Shown: positions 30,105-40,105, numbered from the stretch's first letter. The stretch: 64,000 nt of DNA from Sphingomonas metalli (GCF_014641735.1 NZ_BMIH01000003.1:558001-622000); one strand, 5' to 3'. The notes: a model not told the origin generated them from the sequence alone. A program made the numbers and translations.

Positions 30105-31223
30105 TTGGCGCGCAAGTTCCTGTACGTGATCGCGGCGCTCGTCGTCCTGGTGCTGGCCGGCGCCGTCGCCTATCGCTATTTCGGCAACGACCTGATCCGC
30201 ATGGCGCTGGTGCCGGGCGAGTCCTATCGCGCGCAGCCCGTCGCCCAGTCGCATGTCTACGACCGCCGCATCCTGTGGCTCGCGCGGCCCGACATCCCCG
30301 GCAATCCGGCGCTCTGGACGCCGGCGGGCGAGACGCCGGGGCCGGCCGGCAAGGGCGCGGCCGTCTTCTTCATCCATCCCACCTCCTATGTCAGCCGCGA
30401 CCACTGGAACGCGCCGATCGACGATCCGGAGACCAACGACCGCGCCGCGCTGTTCCTGCGCGGCCAAGCCAGCGCCTTCAACGCGGTGGGCGAGGTTTGG
30501 GCGCCGCGCTACCGCCAGGCGACCTTCGGGGCCTTCCTCACCAGCGCCGCCGATGCGGACCGCGCGCTCCAGGCCGCCTATCGCGACGTGTCGGCGGCGT
30601 TCGACAGCTTCCTGACCCAGATCGACCGACGCCGTCCGATCATCCTGGCGGGTCACAGCCAGGGCGCACTGCACCTCACCTGGCTGCTCCGCGACCGGGT
30701 GGCGAAGGACCCTCGGCTCGCGCGCAGGATCGTCGCGGCCTATGTCGTCGGCTGGCCGGTCTCGCGCGCGACCGACCTGCCGTCGATGGGCCTGCCTGAA
30801 TGCGCCGGGGCCGAGGCCGCGGGCTGCATCCTGTCGTGGCAAAGCTTCGCCGAGCCGGCCGATCCCGCCCTGATCGTGGACACCTATGACCGCACGACCG
30901 GCTTCGATGGCCGGCCGCGGCGCGGCACGCCGATGGTCTGCACCAACCCGCTGACCGGCACGCCGAACGCCGCGGCGCCGGCCACCGCCAATCTCGGCAC
31001 GCTCTTCCCCGCCAGGGACCTCAGCACCGCCGATATGATCGCCGGCCGTGTCCCCGCCCGCTGCGCCGATCGCGGCTTCCTACTGATCGGTACCGGGCCC
31101 GATGTCGGGCCCTATGTGCTGCCGGGCAACAACTACCATGTCTACGACTACAGCCTGTTCTGGGCCAATGTCCGCGCCGATGCGGCGCGCCGGATGGCGG
31201 CCTGGAAGGCGCGGCCGCGATGA
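30105..31223 (+). CDS. DUF3089 alpha/beta-hydrolase, membrane-anchored
   Basis: 372 residues from a TTG at 30105 with GGAG about 7 bases upstream. It has one N-terminal membrane helix (about 4-22), then an alpha/beta-hydrolase domain with the nucleophile elbow AGHSQG (Ser at about 184) and FFIHPTSY near residue 90. DUF3089 proteins are uncharacterised hydrolases. The stop overlaps ruvX as ATGA. The active domain is probably periplasmic. Confidence 0.82.
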   Translation: MARKFLYVIAALVVLVLAGAVAYRYFGNDLIRMALVPGESYRAQPVAQSHVYDRRILWLARPDIPGNPALWTPAGETPGPAGKGAAVFFIHPTSYVSRDHWNAPIDDPETNDRAALFLRGQASAFNAVGEVWAPRYRQATFGAFLTSAADADRALQAAYRDVSAAFDSFLTQIDRRRPIILAGHSQGALHLTWLLRDRVAKDPRLARRIVAAYVVGWPVSRATDLPSMGLPECAGAEAAGCILSWQSFAEPADPALIVDTYDRTTGFDGRPRRGTPMVCTNPLTGTPNAAAPATANLGTLFPARDLSTADMIAGRVPARCADRGFLLIGTGPDVGPYVLPGNNYHVYDYSLFWANVRADAARRMAAWKARPR

Positions 31224-31678
31224 TCACCGCCCGCGCGGCCGAGTTTCGCGAGGCCCTGCCCGAAGGCGGTCGCCTGATCGGGCTCGATGTCGGCACCAAG
31301 ACGATCGGCACCGCCTTGTGCGATGCCGGCTGGAGCTTCGCCAGCCCCGCCACCCTGATCCGTCGCTCCAAGTTCACCAAGGACCGCGAGCAGCTCGTCG
31401 CGCTGATGCGCGCGCAGGGAGTGAAGGGTCTCGTCATCGGCCTGCCCCTCAATCTCGACGGCAGCGAAAGCCCGCGCAGCCAGTCGTCGCGCGCCTTCGC
31501 CCGGCTCGTCGCCGATCTCGGCCCGGTGCTGCTATGGGACGAGCGCTGGTCGACCGTGGCGGTCGAGCGGGTGATGATCGAACAGGATATGAGCCGCGCG
31601 AAGCGCGCCGAGCGGATCGACAACCTCGCCGCCGCGCATATCCTGCAAGCGGCGCTCGACGCGCTGGTCGCCGCCTGA
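31220..31678 (+). CDS. ruvX: Putative pre-16S rRNA nuclease YqgF/RuvX
   Basis: 152-residue RNase H-fold protein that matures the 5' end of 16S rRNA. The acidic site is visible as Asp23 ([10 protein letters not shown]), DERWST in the middle and [10 protein letters not shown] at the C-terminus. It is translationally coupled to the DUF3089 gene and lies 43 bp before pyrB. Confidence 0.93.
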   Translation: MITARAAEFREALPEGGRLIGLDVGTKTIGTALCDAGWSFASPATLIRRSKFTKDREQLVALMRAQGVKGLVIGLPLNLDGSESPRSQSSRAFARLVADLGPVLLWDERWSTVAVERVMIEQDMSRAKRAERIDNLAAAHILQAALDALVAA

Positions 31679-31721
31679 TCGCCTTGCGCCGCCCCGCCGG
31701 GGTCGTTACCCGGCAGCTTCG

Positions 31722-32708
31722 ATGTCTCACTCGGACCACCGCCCCGGCACGCTCATCCATGGCGGCGCCGTCTTTCCGCATCGTCACCTCACCGGGATCG
31801 AGGGGCTTCAGCCCCATGAGATCACCTTCCTTCTCGACGAGGCGGAGCAATGGGTGGAGGCGAACCGCTCGCATGCCAAGGGCGACGGACGGCTCGCCGG
31901 GCTGACGCAGATCAACGCCTTCTTCGAGAACTCGACGCGGACGCTCCTGTCCTTCGAGATCGCCGGCAAGCGGCTCGGCGCCGACGTCGTCAACATGCAT
32001 GCGGCCCAGTCGAGCGTGAAGAAGGGCGAGACGCTGATCGACACCGCCCAAACGCTCAACGCGATGCGGGCGGACGTGCTGGTGATCCGCCATATGAGTT
32101 CGGGCGCGGTCAAGCTGATCGCCGACAAGGTCGACTGCCCCGTTCTCAACGCCGGCGACGGTCGCCACGAACATCCCACCCAGGCGCTGCTCGACGCGCT
32201 CACCATCCGCCGCCGGCGCGGCGCAGTGGCGGGGCAGCGGGTGGTGATCTGCGGCGACCTGCTGCACAGCCGCGTCGCCCGGTCCAACATCCTCGCGCTC
32301 ACTGCGCTGGCCGCGGAGGTGCGGGTCTGCGCCCCCTCCACGCTGATGCCGCCCGCAATCGAACGCATGTTCGTCACCCCCTATACCGACTTCGACGCGG
32401 CCCTGGAGGGCGCGGACGTGGTGATGATGCTGCGCCTGCAGAACGAGCGGATGGAAGGCGCGCTGATCCCCTCCCCGCGCGAATACCGGCTCCGCTACGG
32501 CCTGACGCCCGAGCGGCTGGCCCGCGCCAAGCCCGGAGCGCTGGTCATGCATCCCGGCCCGATGAACCGCGGGGTCGAGATCGATTCGTCCGTCGCGGAC
32601 GGCATCCAGTCGGCGATTACCGAGCAGGTGGCGATGGGGGTCGCGGTGCGGATGGCCTGCCTCGACGTGCTGACCCGCCGGGCGCGCGGCGTGGAGGGCT
32701 GGGCATGA
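31722..32708 (+). CDS. pyrB: Aspartate carbamoyltransferase catalytic subunit
   Basis: 328 residues; joins carbamoyl phosphate to aspartate in UMP synthesis. The carbamoyl-phosphate loop [11 protein letters not shown] begins at Ser71; [12 protein letters not shown] and the aspartate-site [13 protein letters not shown] are present. No regulatory pyrI follows. Instead the stop overlaps, as ATGA, the next gene, a dihydroorotase homologue; such pyrB-pyrC' pairs form ATCase dodecamers in several bacteria. Confidence 0.97.
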   Translation: MSHSDHRPGTLIHGGAVFPHRHLTGIEGLQPHEITFLLDEAEQWVEANRSHAKGDGRLAGLTQINAFFENSTRTLLSFEIAGKRLGADVVNMHAAQSSVKKGETLIDTAQTLNAMRADVLVIRHMSSGAVKLIADKVDCPVLNAGDGRHEHPTQALLDALTIRRRRGAVAGQRVVICGDLLHSRVARSNILALTALAAEVRVCAPSTLMPPAIERMFVTPYTDFDAALEGADVVMMLRLQNERMEGALIPSPREYRLRYGLTPERLARAKPGALVMHPGPMNRGVEIDSSVADGIQSAITEQVAMGVAVRMACLDVLTRRARGVEGWA

Positions 32709-33922
32709 CGCTGGCGATCACCAATGCGCGCATCGTCGGTCCCGACGGTGAGACCCGCGGCACGCTGCTGGTCGAAGGGGAGCGGATCGTCGCGATCGGC
32801 GCGGTCGAGGTGCCAGACGGGGTCGAGACCGTCGATGCGCGCGGTCGCTGGCTCGCCCCCGCCATCGTCGATCTCGGCGTCTTCGCGATCGACCGCGAGG
32901 CGTGCCGCCGCGGCGGGATCGTGCGGGTCGCGCTGATGCCCGACCAGTCGCCGGTGCTCGACGATCCCGGCATGGTCCAGCGCGCCGCGCTGGTCGGCCG
33001 GCCGGACCTGTGGATTCACCCGCTGGTCGCGGCCACCCGCGCCCTGGCCGGGCACGATCTCGCCGAGATCGCCTTCTGCCAGCAGGCGGGCGCACGTGCC
33101 GTCGCGACCGGGCGCGGCTGGATTGCCGACACGGCGGTGATGGAGCGCGTCCTGTCCTATGCCCGCGACCTCGACCTTGCCGTCGTCACCCATGCTGAGG
33201 ATGGCGCGCTCGTCGCCGGTGCGGTGGCGACGGCAGGCGAGACGGCGACCCGGCTCGGCCTGCCCGCGGCTCCCGCCGTCGCCGAGGCCCTCGCGGTGGC
33301 GCGCGACCTGATGCTGGCCGAGGCAACGGGCGCGCGACTTCATATCCGGCAAGTCAGCACCGCGGCCGCCCTCGATCTGGTTCGCGCGGCCAAGCGGCGT
33401 GGCGTAGCGGTCACCTGCGGCATCACCCCGGCGCATCTGCACCTGTCGGATATCGCGATGAGCGATTTCCGCACCTTCGCCCATCTCTCCCCGCCGCTGC
33501 GCAGCGAGGCGGATCGTCAGGCGTGCCGCGCCGCGATCGCGGACGGCACGATCGACGTGATCGCCTCGGGCCACGACCCGCAGGGACCGGAGGCCAAGCG
33601 GCTTCCCTTCGCCGACTCCGCTCCCGGCATGGCCGGCGCTGAGACGCTGCTGCCGCTGGCGCTGATGCTGGTTCGCGACGGGCTGTGCGACATGGCCACG
33701 CTGTTCCGGCTGCTGGCGACCCATCCGGCGCAGGTGCTGGGCCTCGACGCCGGAACGCTGACGGTGGGCGCCCCCGCCGACCTCATCCTCTTCGACCCCG
33801 AAGCCCCGTGGCGGATCGAAGGCGACCGCTTCGCCTCGGCCGGCAACACACCGTTCGACGGCCTGCCGGTGCAAGGCAAGGTGCTGCGCGTGTGGAAGGG
33901 CGGGCGGGAGCTGAGGGGCTAG
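32705..33922 (+). CDS. pyrX: Inactive dihydroorotase homologue (pyrC'/PyrX type)
   Basis: 405 residues of the amidohydrolase dihydroorotase family, starting at an ATG that overlaps the pyrB stop. The metal ligands have been lost: the HxH expected near 58-60 reads LGVF, the second His of the HxxH motif is Gln in LHIRQVST, and the catalytic TDHAPH motif reads SGHDPQ. HAED is kept. In Pseudomonas and relatives such non-catalytic partners hold ATCase in its oligomer, so the role is most likely structural. An active pyrC should exist elsewhere in the genome. Confidence 0.88.
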   Translation: MTLAITNARIVGPDGETRGTLLVEGERIVAIGAVEVPDGVETVDARGRWLAPAIVDLGVFAIDREACRRGGIVRVALMPDQSPVLDDPGMVQRAALVGRPDLWIHPLVAATRALAGHDLAEIAFCQQAGARAVATGRGWIADTAVMERVLSYARDLDLAVVTHAEDGALVAGAVATAGETATRLGLPAAPAVAEALAVARDLMLAEATGARLHIRQVSTAAALDLVRAAKRRGVAVTCGITPAHLHLSDIAMSDFRTFAHLSPPLRSEADRQACRAAIADGTIDVIASGHDPQGPEAKRLPFADSAPGMAGAETLLPLALMLVRDGLCDMATLFRLLATHPAQVLGLDAGTLTVGAPADLILFDPEAPWRIEGDRFASAGNTPFDGLPVQGKVLRVWKGGRELRG

Positions 33923-33942
33923 AGCCTGATTCATTCGGCCAA

Positions 33943-34030
33943 AATCGTCGCCCCAGCGCAGGCTGGGGCCTTCTGCGGCTCTTGCCTCGTACTCTCACCG
34001 GAAGATCCCAGCCTTCGCTGGGATGACGAC
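33943..34030. repeat. Palindromic repeat, family A (reverse orientation)
   Basis: ATCGTCGCCCCAGCGCAGGC hairpin, about 35 bases, then GATCCCAGCCTTCGCTGGGAT hairpin arms and GACGAC. It fills the gap between convergent pyrX and metH2. Confidence 0.88.
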
Positions 34031-34046
34031 AGAGAGAAGCGGAAAC

Positions 34047-36752
34047 CTAATCCAGATTCGGGCGCAACCACCGGGTCGCCTGCGCCACGTCCACCCCGCG
34101 CCGCGCGGCATAGTCCGCGACCTGATCCTCGCCGATCCGCGCGACGCCGAAATATTCCGCCTGCGCATGGCCGAAATAGAAGCCGCTCACCGCGGCGGTG
34201 GGCAGCATGGCGAAGCTCTCGGTCAGCTCGATCCCGACCGCCGCCTCCGCACCGAGCAGATCGAACAGCGTTCGCTTCAGGCTATGCTCCGGGCAGGCCG
34301 GATAGCCGGGCGCCGGCCGGATGCCGCGATACTGTTCGCGGATCAGCGCGTCGTTGGTCAGCTGTTCGCCCGCGGCATAGCCCCACAAATCCGTGCGGAC
34401 ATGCGCGTGCAGCCGCTCGGCGAACGCCTCCGCCAGGCGATCGGCGAGCGCCTTGAGCAGGATGTCGTTGTAATCGTCGTGACCGGCCTTGAACCGCTCC
34501 AGATGCGGCTCGATACCGTGGATGCCGACCGCGAAGCCGCCGATCCAGTCGCCGGCAGGGTCGATGAAATCGGCGAGGCACATATTCGCCCGCCCCTCCC
34601 GCTTGGCGATCTGCTGGCGCAGGAAGGGCAGCCTGATCTCTTCAAGCCCCTCCCCTTCAGGGGAGGGGTTGGGGTGGGGCGCTTCCAAAGGCGATGAGGT
34701 TCGCGGAGACTCCCCACCCCCAGCCCCTCCCCTGAAGGGGAGGGGAGCCTGAAGCACCACATCGTCCCCATCACGCCGGCACGGCCACAGCGCCGCCACG
34801 CCCCTCGCGGTCAGCCACTTCTCCGACACGATCCGGTCGAGCATTGCCTGCGCATCGCCGTAGAGCGACCGCGCGCTCTCGCCGACCACGTGATCGTCGA
34901 GGATCGCCGGGAAATTCCCCGCCAGCTCCCAGGCGCGAAAGAAGGGCGTCCAGTCGATATAATGGCGCAGCTCCTCGAGCGACCAGTCGTCGAATACATG
35001 CACGCCCGGCGCGCGCGGCACGGGGGCCTTGAGCATCATGTCCGCGACGAAGCCACGCGCGCGCGCCTCGGCGAGCGGCAGCAGGTCGTTCTGCCCCTTG
35101 CCCGCCCGCGCATCGCGCACCTTCTGATATTCCGCGGCGACGTCCGCGACATAGGGGTCGCGCTGGGTGTCCGACACCAGGGTCGTCGCAACGCCCACCG
35201 CGCGGCTGGCGTCGAGCACATGCACCACCGGCCCCTGATAGGCCGGGGCGATGCGCAGCGCCGTATGCACCTTCGACGTCGTCGCGCCGCCGATCAGCAG
35301 CGGCATGCGCATCTGCGCGCGCTGCATCTCCTCCGCCACCGTCACCATCTCGTCGAGCGAGGGGGTGATGAGGCCCGACAGGCCGATCATGTCGGCGTCG
35401 TTCTCGTTCGCCGCTTCGAGGATCTTCGCCCAGGGCACCATCACGCCCAAGTCCACGACCTCGAAGCCGTTGCACTGAAGGACGACCCCGACGATGTTCT
35501 TGCCGATATCGTGCACGTCGCCCTTGACGGTCGCCATGATGACCCGGCCCTTGGCCCGGGCGCCCGCCGCCTTCTCCGCCTCGATGAAGGGGAGGAGGTG
35601 CGCCACCGCCTTCTTCATCACGCGCGCGGACTTGACCACCTGCGGCAGGAACATCTTGCCCGAACCGAACAGGTCGCCGACTACGTTCATGCCCTGCATC
35701 AGCGGACCCTCGATCACCTCGATCGGCCGGCCGCCGCGCGCGGCGATGTCCTGTCGCGCCTCTTCGGTATCCTCCACGACATGCGCGTCGATGCCCTTGA
35801 CCAGCGCATATTCGAGCCGCTTGACGACATCGAGCCCGCGCCATTCCGCCGCCTGCTTCTCCGCCGCCGCATCGGTGCCGCGAAACTTCTCGGCCAGCGC
35901 GACCAGCCGGTCGCCGGCCTCGGGATCGCGGTTGAGGACGACATCCTCGCAGGCGGTGCGAAGCTCGGGATCGATCGTGTCGTAGACGTCGAGCTGGCCG
36001 GCATTGACGATCCCCATGTCCATCCCCGCCGGAATGGTATGGTAGAGGAACACCGAGTGCATCGCGCGCCGTACCGGCTCGTTGCCGCGGAAGCTGAAGG
36101 ACAGGTTCGACAGGCCGCCCGAGATGTGGACGTGCGGGCACCGCGCCTTGATCTCGCGGCACGCCTCGATGAAGTCGACGCCGTAATTGTTGTGCTCCTC
36201 GATCCCCGTGGCCACCGCGAAGATATTGGGGTCGAAGATGATGTCCTCGGGCGGGAAGCCGATTCCGGTCAGCAGCCCGTAGGCGCGCTCGCAGATTTCG
36301 ACCTTGCGGGCCTGGGTGTCCGCCTGTCCGGCCTCGTCGAACGCCATCACCACCACGGCCGCGCCATAGGCCATGCACTTGCGCGCCTGCTCGAGGAAGG
36401 GCGCCTCGCCCTCCTTCATGCTGATCGAATTGACGATCGGCTTGCCCGACACGCACTTCAGCCCCGCCTCGATCACGCTCCACTTCGAACTGTCGATCAT
36501 GATCGGCACGCGCGCGATATCGGGTTCGGCCGCGATCAGCTTGAGGAAGGTCGTCATGGCGAATTCGGCGTCGAGCAGCCCTTCGTCCATGTTGACGTCG
36601 ACCACCTGCGCGCCGTTCTCCACCTGCTGGCGCGCGACCTCGACCGCGCGGGCATAGTCACCCGCCATGATCATCTTCTTGAACGCCGCGGAGCCGGTGA
36701 CGTTGGTCCGCTCGCCGATATTGACGAACTGGGTGGAGGAAGTGGTGGTCAT
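34047..36752 (-). CDS. metH: Methionine synthase, folate/cobalamin/activation part (MetH2)
   Basis: 901 residues from the ATG at 36752. It carries the methyltetrahydrofolate-binding domain (about 1-290), the cobalamin module with [13 protein letters not shown] (axial His, about 415) and the reactivation domain with [12 protein letters not shown]. The homocysteine domain is a separate gene (metH1) upstream. Together 349 + 901 residues match full-length E. coli MetH (1227), apart from an insert of about 34 residues at 669-702, translated from a palindromic repeat between the cobalamin and activation domains. The insert is Gly/Pro/Ser-rich ([26 protein letters not shown]). Confidence 0.96.
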   Translation of the reverse strand: MTTTSSTQFVNIGERTNVTGSAAFKKMIMAGDYARAVEVARQQVENGAQVVDVNMDEGLLDAEFAMTTFLKLIAAEPDIARVPIMIDSSKWSVIEAGLKCVSGKPIVNSISMKEGEAPFLEQARKCMAYGAAVVVMAFDEAGQADTQARKVEICERAYGLLTGIGFPPEDIIFDPNIFAVATGIEEHNNYGVDFIEACREIKARCPHVHISGGLSNLSFSFRGNEPVRRAMHSVFLYHTIPAGMDMGIVNAGQLDVYDTIDPELRTACEDVVLNRDPEAGDRLVALAEKFRGTDAAAEKQAAEWRGLDVVKRLEYALVKGIDAHVVEDTEEARQDIAARGGRPIEVIEGPLMQGMNVVGDLFGSGKMFLPQVVKSARVMKKAVAHLLPFIEAEKAAGARAKGRVIMATVKGDVHDIGKNIVGVVLQCNGFEVVDLGVMVPWAKILEAANENDADMIGLSGLITPSLDEMVTVAEEMQRAQMRMPLLIGGATTSKVHTALRIAPAYQGPVVHVLDASRAVGVATTLVSDTQRDPYVADVAAEYQKVRDARAGKGQNDLLPLAEARARGFVADMMLKAPVPRAPGVHVFDDWSLEELRHYIDWTPFFRAWELAGNFPAILDDHVVGESARSLYGDAQAMLDRIVSEKWLTARGVAALWPCRRDGDDVVLQAPLPFRGGAGGGESPRTSSPLEAPHPNPSPEGEGLEEIRLPFLRQQIAKREGRANMCLADFIDPAGDWIGGFAVGIHGIEPHLERFKAGHDDYNDILLKALADRLAEAFAERLHAHVRTDLWGYAAGEQLTNDALIREQYRGIRPAPGYPACPEHSLKRTLFDLLGAEAAVGIELTESFAMLPTAAVSGFYFGHAQAEYFGVARIGEDQVADYAARRGVDVAQATRWLRPNLD
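34646..34745. repeat. Palindromic repeat, family B, inside the metH2 reading frame
   Basis: About 100 bp bounded by two hairpins with arms GCCCCTCCCC / GGGGAGGGG (34646-34668 and 34723-34745), with a GGGGTGGGGC / CCCCACCCC inner pair. The frame stays open across it. A second copy lies at 37968 in the metH1-metF gap. Confidence 0.93.
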
Positions 36753-36764
36753 GGTTCTTTCTTC

Positions 36765-36904
36765 AGATCCTCCCCGCTCGCGGGGAGGGGGACCGCTCGG
36801 CGCAGCCGAGGGGTGGAGGGGGTTCTCCACCAGCGATTACCGTCGTGGAGAACCCCCTCCACCATGCTTCGCATGGTCCCCCTCCCCGCTGGCGGAGAGG
36901 ATCT
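36765..36904. repeat. Long inverted repeat between metH1 and metH2 (family C)
   Basis: 140 bp that fold back on themselves: AGATCCTCCCCGC at one end and GCGGAGAGGATCT at the other, with an inner pair GTGGAGGGGGTTCTCCAC / GTGGAGAACCCCCTCCAC. It occupies nearly all the 154-bp gap at the domain boundary where methionine synthase is split. Confidence 0.92.
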
Positions 36905-36906
36905 GA

Positions 36907-37956
36907 CTAGGCCGCCATGGTGAACGGCTCCAGCCCGGCGAGCCGCGTCCGCACCGGCGGCCTCGGGATCGCGCGCGGCGGCACGCCCCGCACCCGCTCG
37001 GCGATCGCGCGGATATGGTCGGGCGTCGAGCCGCAACAGCCGCCGAGCACATTGACCTGGCCCGCCCCCGCCCATTCATGGACCAGGCCGGCGGTCGTCT
37101 CCGGCGCCTCGTCATAGGCGCCCAGCTCGTTCGGCAGGCCGGCATTGGGATAGACCATGATCAGCGTGTCGCAGATCTCCGACAGCGTCTTCACATGCGG
37201 GCGCAGCTGCTCCGCCCCGAACGAGCAGTTGAGCCCGATCGTCAGCGGCTTCGCATGGCGCACCGCATGCCAGAACGCCTCGACGGTATGCCCCGACAGA
37301 TTGCGCCCCGACAGATCGGTCAGCGTCATCGACAGCATGATCGGCACGTCGCGCCCGCGATCCCGCCCGGCATCGAGCGCGGCCATGATCCCCGCCTTGG
37401 CATTGAGCGTGTCGAACACCGTCTCGATCAGGATGAAGTCGGCGCCGCCGTCGAGCAGCGCATCCGTCTGCTCGCGATAGACGCCGGTCAGATAGTCGAA
37501 GTCGATCTCGCGATAGCCGGGATCGTTGACGTCGGGCGACAGCGACAGCGTCTTGTTGGTCGGCCCGATCGCCCCGGCGACGAAGCGAGGGCGACCGTCG
37601 CGATCCGCAAACTCGTCGGCGATCGTCCGCGCCATCCTGGCGCTCTCGAAGTTGATCTCGCGCACCAGATGCTCTGCGCCGTAGTCGGCCTGGCTGATGC
37701 TGTTGGCCGAGAAGGTGTTGGTCTCGGCGATATCCGCTCCCGCCTCGAAATAGGCGCGGTGGATCGCGGCCGGCACCTCGGGCTTGGTCAGCGCGAGAAT
37801 GTCGTTGTTGCCCTTCTGGTCATGGGACAGCCCCAGCGACCCGGCATAATCCGCCTCGGACAGCTTCCAGTTCTGGATTTCGGTCCCGAACGCGCCGTCG
37901 GTGATCAGGATGCGCTTGGCCGCCTCTGCCAGGAATATGTCGCGTGTGGTCATCAT
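36907..37956 (-). CDS. Methionine synthase, homocysteine S-methyltransferase part (MetH1)
   Basis: 349 residues from the ATG at 37956 (a second ATG directly follows). It is a stand-alone homocysteine-methyltransferase barrel: DGAFGTEIQNWKL at the N-terminus, the first zinc ligand in LNCSFGAEQLRPH and the paired Cys in GGCCGSTPDHIRAI near the C-terminus. It would bind homocysteine through zinc and work with MetH2. The frame stays open 400 bases upstream into metF, which I discount as an artefact of GC content. Order: metF, metH1, metH2. Confidence 0.95.
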   Translation of the reverse strand: MMTTRDIFLAEAAKRILITDGAFGTEIQNWKLSEADYAGSLGLSHDQKGNNDILALTKPEVPAAIHRAYFEAGADIAETNTFSANSISQADYGAEHLVREINFESARMARTIADEFADRDGRPRFVAGAIGPTNKTLSLSPDVNDPGYREIDFDYLTGVYREQTDALLDGGADFILIETVFDTLNAKAGIMAALDAGRDRGRDVPIMLSMTLTDLSGRNLSGHTVEAFWHAVRHAKPLTIGLNCSFGAEQLRPHVKTLSEICDTLIMVYPNAGLPNELGAYDEAPETTAGLVHEWAGAGQVNVLGGCCGSTPDHIRAIAERVRGVPPRAIPRPPVRTRLAGLEPFTMAA

Positions 37957-37967
37957 TCGTCCCTCTA

Positions 37968-38076
37968 GGCCCCTCCCCTTCAGGGGAGGGGTTGGGGTGG
38001 GGCGTAGCAGTCTCATCGAGACACCGGCGCCCGTGGAACCGCCCCACCCCTTACCCCTCCCCTGAAGGGGAGGGGC
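37968..38076. repeat. Palindromic repeat, family B, between metF and metH1
   Basis: Two hairpins with GCCCCTCCCC-type arms at 37968-37991 and 38054-38076 plus inner GGGGTGGGGC / GCCCCACCCC arms. It is near-identical in its ends to the copy inside metH2. Confidence 0.92.
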
Positions 38077-38084
38077 TGTGATTT

Positions 38085-39029
38085 CTAAGCCGCCGCCTCG
38101 ACCGCCACCGGCGCCTTCGCCCGCACCCCCAGCAGGTGGCAGATGGCGAAGGCCAGCTCGGCCCGATTGAGCGTGTAGAAGTGGAGCGCCTTCACCCCGC
38201 CCGCATAGAGCCGGCGCGACAGCTCCGCCGCCACCGTCGCCGCGACCAGCTGCCGCGCGGCGGGATGGGCGTCGAGCCCCTCGAACAGGCGCCCCATCCA
38301 GGCCGGCACCGCCGTCCCGCACATCGCGCTCATCCGCTGGACCGAGGCGAAATTGCACACCGGCATGATGCCGGGCACGATCTCCGCATCGATCCCCGCC
38401 GCCGCCGCCGCGTCGCGAAAGCGGAAGAAGGTCTCGGCCTCGAAGAAGAACTGGGTGATCGCGCGGTTCGCGCCCGCGTCGAGCTTGCGCTTCAGATTGT
38501 CGAGGTCCGCTGCGGTGCTCGCCGAGTCCGGATGGCTCTCCGGATAGGCGGCGACCGAGATCTCGAACGGATGCAGCCGCCGCAGCCCCGCAACCAGCGC
38601 CGCCGCATTCTCATACCCGCCCGCCGGGCTGGAGAAGCGCGCGCCCTGTTCGGGCGGATCGCCGCGCAGCGCGACGATGTGGCGCACGCCCGCCGCCCAA
38701 TAGCCTTCGGCGACCTGATCGATCTCCTCGCGCGTCGCCTCGACACAGGTCAGGTGCGCCGCCGCCGACAGGCTGGTCTCGCGCTGGATGCGCGCCACCG
38801 TGCCATGGGTCCGCTCGCGCGTCGTCCCCCCGGCGCCATAGGTCACCGAGACGAACTCCGGGCCCAGCGGCTCCAGCGTCCGCACCGCATCCCACAGCTG
38901 CTCTTCCATCTTCTCGTTCTTGGGCGGGAAGAATTCGAAGCTGACCGCCAGGTCGCCGCGCACATCCGCATAGAGGGGCGCATCGAGCGCACGCCGCGCC
39001 TCTTCGAGCTGGTTGACCGAGATCGTCAT
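38085..39029 (-). CDS. metF: 5,10-methylenetetrahydrofolate reductase
   Basis: 314-residue FAD enzyme that makes 5-methyl-THF for methionine synthase. It shows FEFFPPKNEKME (catalytic Glu), SVTYGAGGTTRERT, HIVALRGDPP and AITQFFFEAETFFRFRD, all family hallmarks. It overlaps the upstream regulator gene as ATGA and is followed by metH1 and metH2, a complete methyl-supply operon. Confidence 0.97.
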   Translation of the reverse strand: MTISVNQLEEARRALDAPLYADVRGDLAVSFEFFPPKNEKMEEQLWDAVRTLEPLGPEFVSVTYGAGGTTRERTHGTVARIQRETSLSAAAHLTCVEATREEIDQVAEGYWAAGVRHIVALRGDPPEQGARFSSPAGGYENAAALVAGLRRLHPFEISVAAYPESHPDSASTAADLDNLKRKLDAGANRAITQFFFEAETFFRFRDAAAAAGIDAEIVPGIMPVCNFASVQRMSAMCGTAVPAWMGRLFEGLDAHPAARQLVAATVAAELSRRLYAGGVKALHFYTLNRAELAFAICHLLGVRAKAPVAVEAAA

Positions 39030-39979
39030 GCCGCCTTCACCTCATGCAGCCCGGCCGCACCCTTGCGGGCGAGCCATAATTTCACCGTCAGTTCGCCCCC
39101 GCCCAGGGTCTCGACCCGCATCATCCTAAGACCCGCCGCCTCGGCCCAGCCCTCGATCTGCGCATCGGCGAAACCGAGGCGGACATGGGCGTCGCGCGCG
39201 CGCAGTTCCTCGCGGTCGTGCGGCGCGAAATCGACGATCAGCAGGCGCCCGCCGGGGGCCAGCACCCGCGCCGCCTCGGCGATCGCCGCGCCGGGTGCCG
39301 CCGCGAAATGGAGGACGTGATGGATAATCGCCAGATCGGCCGCCCCGTCCGTCATCGGCAGCGCATAGAGGTCCGCCTGGCGCAGTTCGGTATTGGCCGA
39401 TCCCGCCAGCTTCGCCCGGGCGAGCCGCAGCATCTCCGACGAGCGGTCGATGCCTAGAGCCGCATCGGCGCGGCCGGCGAAGAGCTCGAGCATCCGCCCG
39501 GTGCCCGTGCCGATATCGATCAGCGTGCCGATCGGCGCCGGGCCGAGCACCTCCGCCATCGCGGCCTCCACCTGCGCCTCCGCGACATGCAGCGAGCGGA
39601 TCGCGTCCCATTCGCCGGCATGGGTCTCGAACCAGGCGGTGGCGGCCGCCGCACGGTCGGCACGCACGGCTGCCAGCCGGGCGATGTCGGCGACGGCCCA
39701 ATGGTCCGCCTGTCCATGCGCCCAGCCATCGAGCGCGGCGGCGATCGGCGCCACCACCTCGGCCGAACCCAGCGCGACGAAGACCCAGCTGCCCTCCTTG
39801 CGTCGCTCGGCCAGGCCGGCATCGCAGAGGATCTTCACGTGGCGCGACACGCGCGGCTGGCTTTGCCCCAGCACCTGCGCCAGCTCGCCGACCGACAGCT
39901 CCATGCGCCGCAGCAGCGCCAGGATGCGCAGCCGCGTCGCGTCGCCTAACGCACTGAAGATGGGGAGCGGGTCGACCAT
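39026..39979 (-). CDS. ArsR-family regulator fused to a SAM-dependent methyltransferase domain
   Basis: 317 residues from the ATG at 39979. Residues 1-90 are an ArsR winged helix (FSALGDATRLRILALLRR, QSQPRVSRHVKIL) without the usual metal Cys motif; residues 140-300 are a class I methyltransferase fold (TLIDIGTGTGRMLELF, SNTELRQADLYALP). The fusion suggests sensing of S-adenosylmethionine or S-adenosylhomocysteine by the C-terminal domain, comparable to SahR-type control of methionine genes. It heads the metF-metH1-metH2 operon. ATGs at 39985 and 39991 are possible, but the promoter predicts a transcript starting about 39982, which favours 39979 as a leaderless start. Confidence 0.88.
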   Translation of the reverse strand: MVDPLPIFSALGDATRLRILALLRRMELSVGELAQVLGQSQPRVSRHVKILCDAGLAERRKEGSWVFVALGSAEVVAPIAAALDGWAHGQADHWAVADIARLAAVRADRAAAATAWFETHAGEWDAIRSLHVAEAQVEAAMAEVLGPAPIGTLIDIGTGTGRMLELFAGRADAALGIDRSSEMLRLARAKLAGSANTELRQADLYALPMTDGAADLAIIHHVLHFAAAPGAAIAEAARVLAPGGRLLIVDFAPHDREELRARDAHVRLGFADAQIEGWAEAAGLRMMRVETLGGGELTVKLWLARKGAAGLHEVKAA

Positions 39980-39988
39980 AGGCATCAA

Positions 39989-40017
39989 CATATAAAGATA
40001 TCTTTATATGAGGTCAA
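39989..40017 (-). promoter_or_regulatory. Promoter with perfect palindromic operator for the methionine operon
   Basis: On the minus strand: -35 TTGACC (40017-40012), a 17-bp spacer and -10 TATATG (39994-39989). A perfect 22-bp palindrome with half-site CATATAAAGAT spans 39989-40010, filling most of the spacer and covering the -10. A dimer bound there would block RNA polymerase. The predicted start of transcription, about 39982, is next to the regulator's start codon. Confidence 0.8.
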
Positions 40018-40105
40018 TCGATCCCGGCGCGGGAGCCGAAAGGGATCGCTCGCGTTACGACCCGCACGTCCGGGCTCGTTCCGGACCTATTCGGGAGCCA
40101 TAGAG

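Noticed and set aside
32705..33922. Functional dihydroorotase (pyrC)
   Set aside because: Metal-binding and catalytic motifs are replaced; called as the non-catalytic homologue instead.
37957..38358. Upstream extension of metH1 to 483 codons
   Set aside because: It reads through the repeat and a second frame of metF on the same strand; the family sequence begins at 37956.
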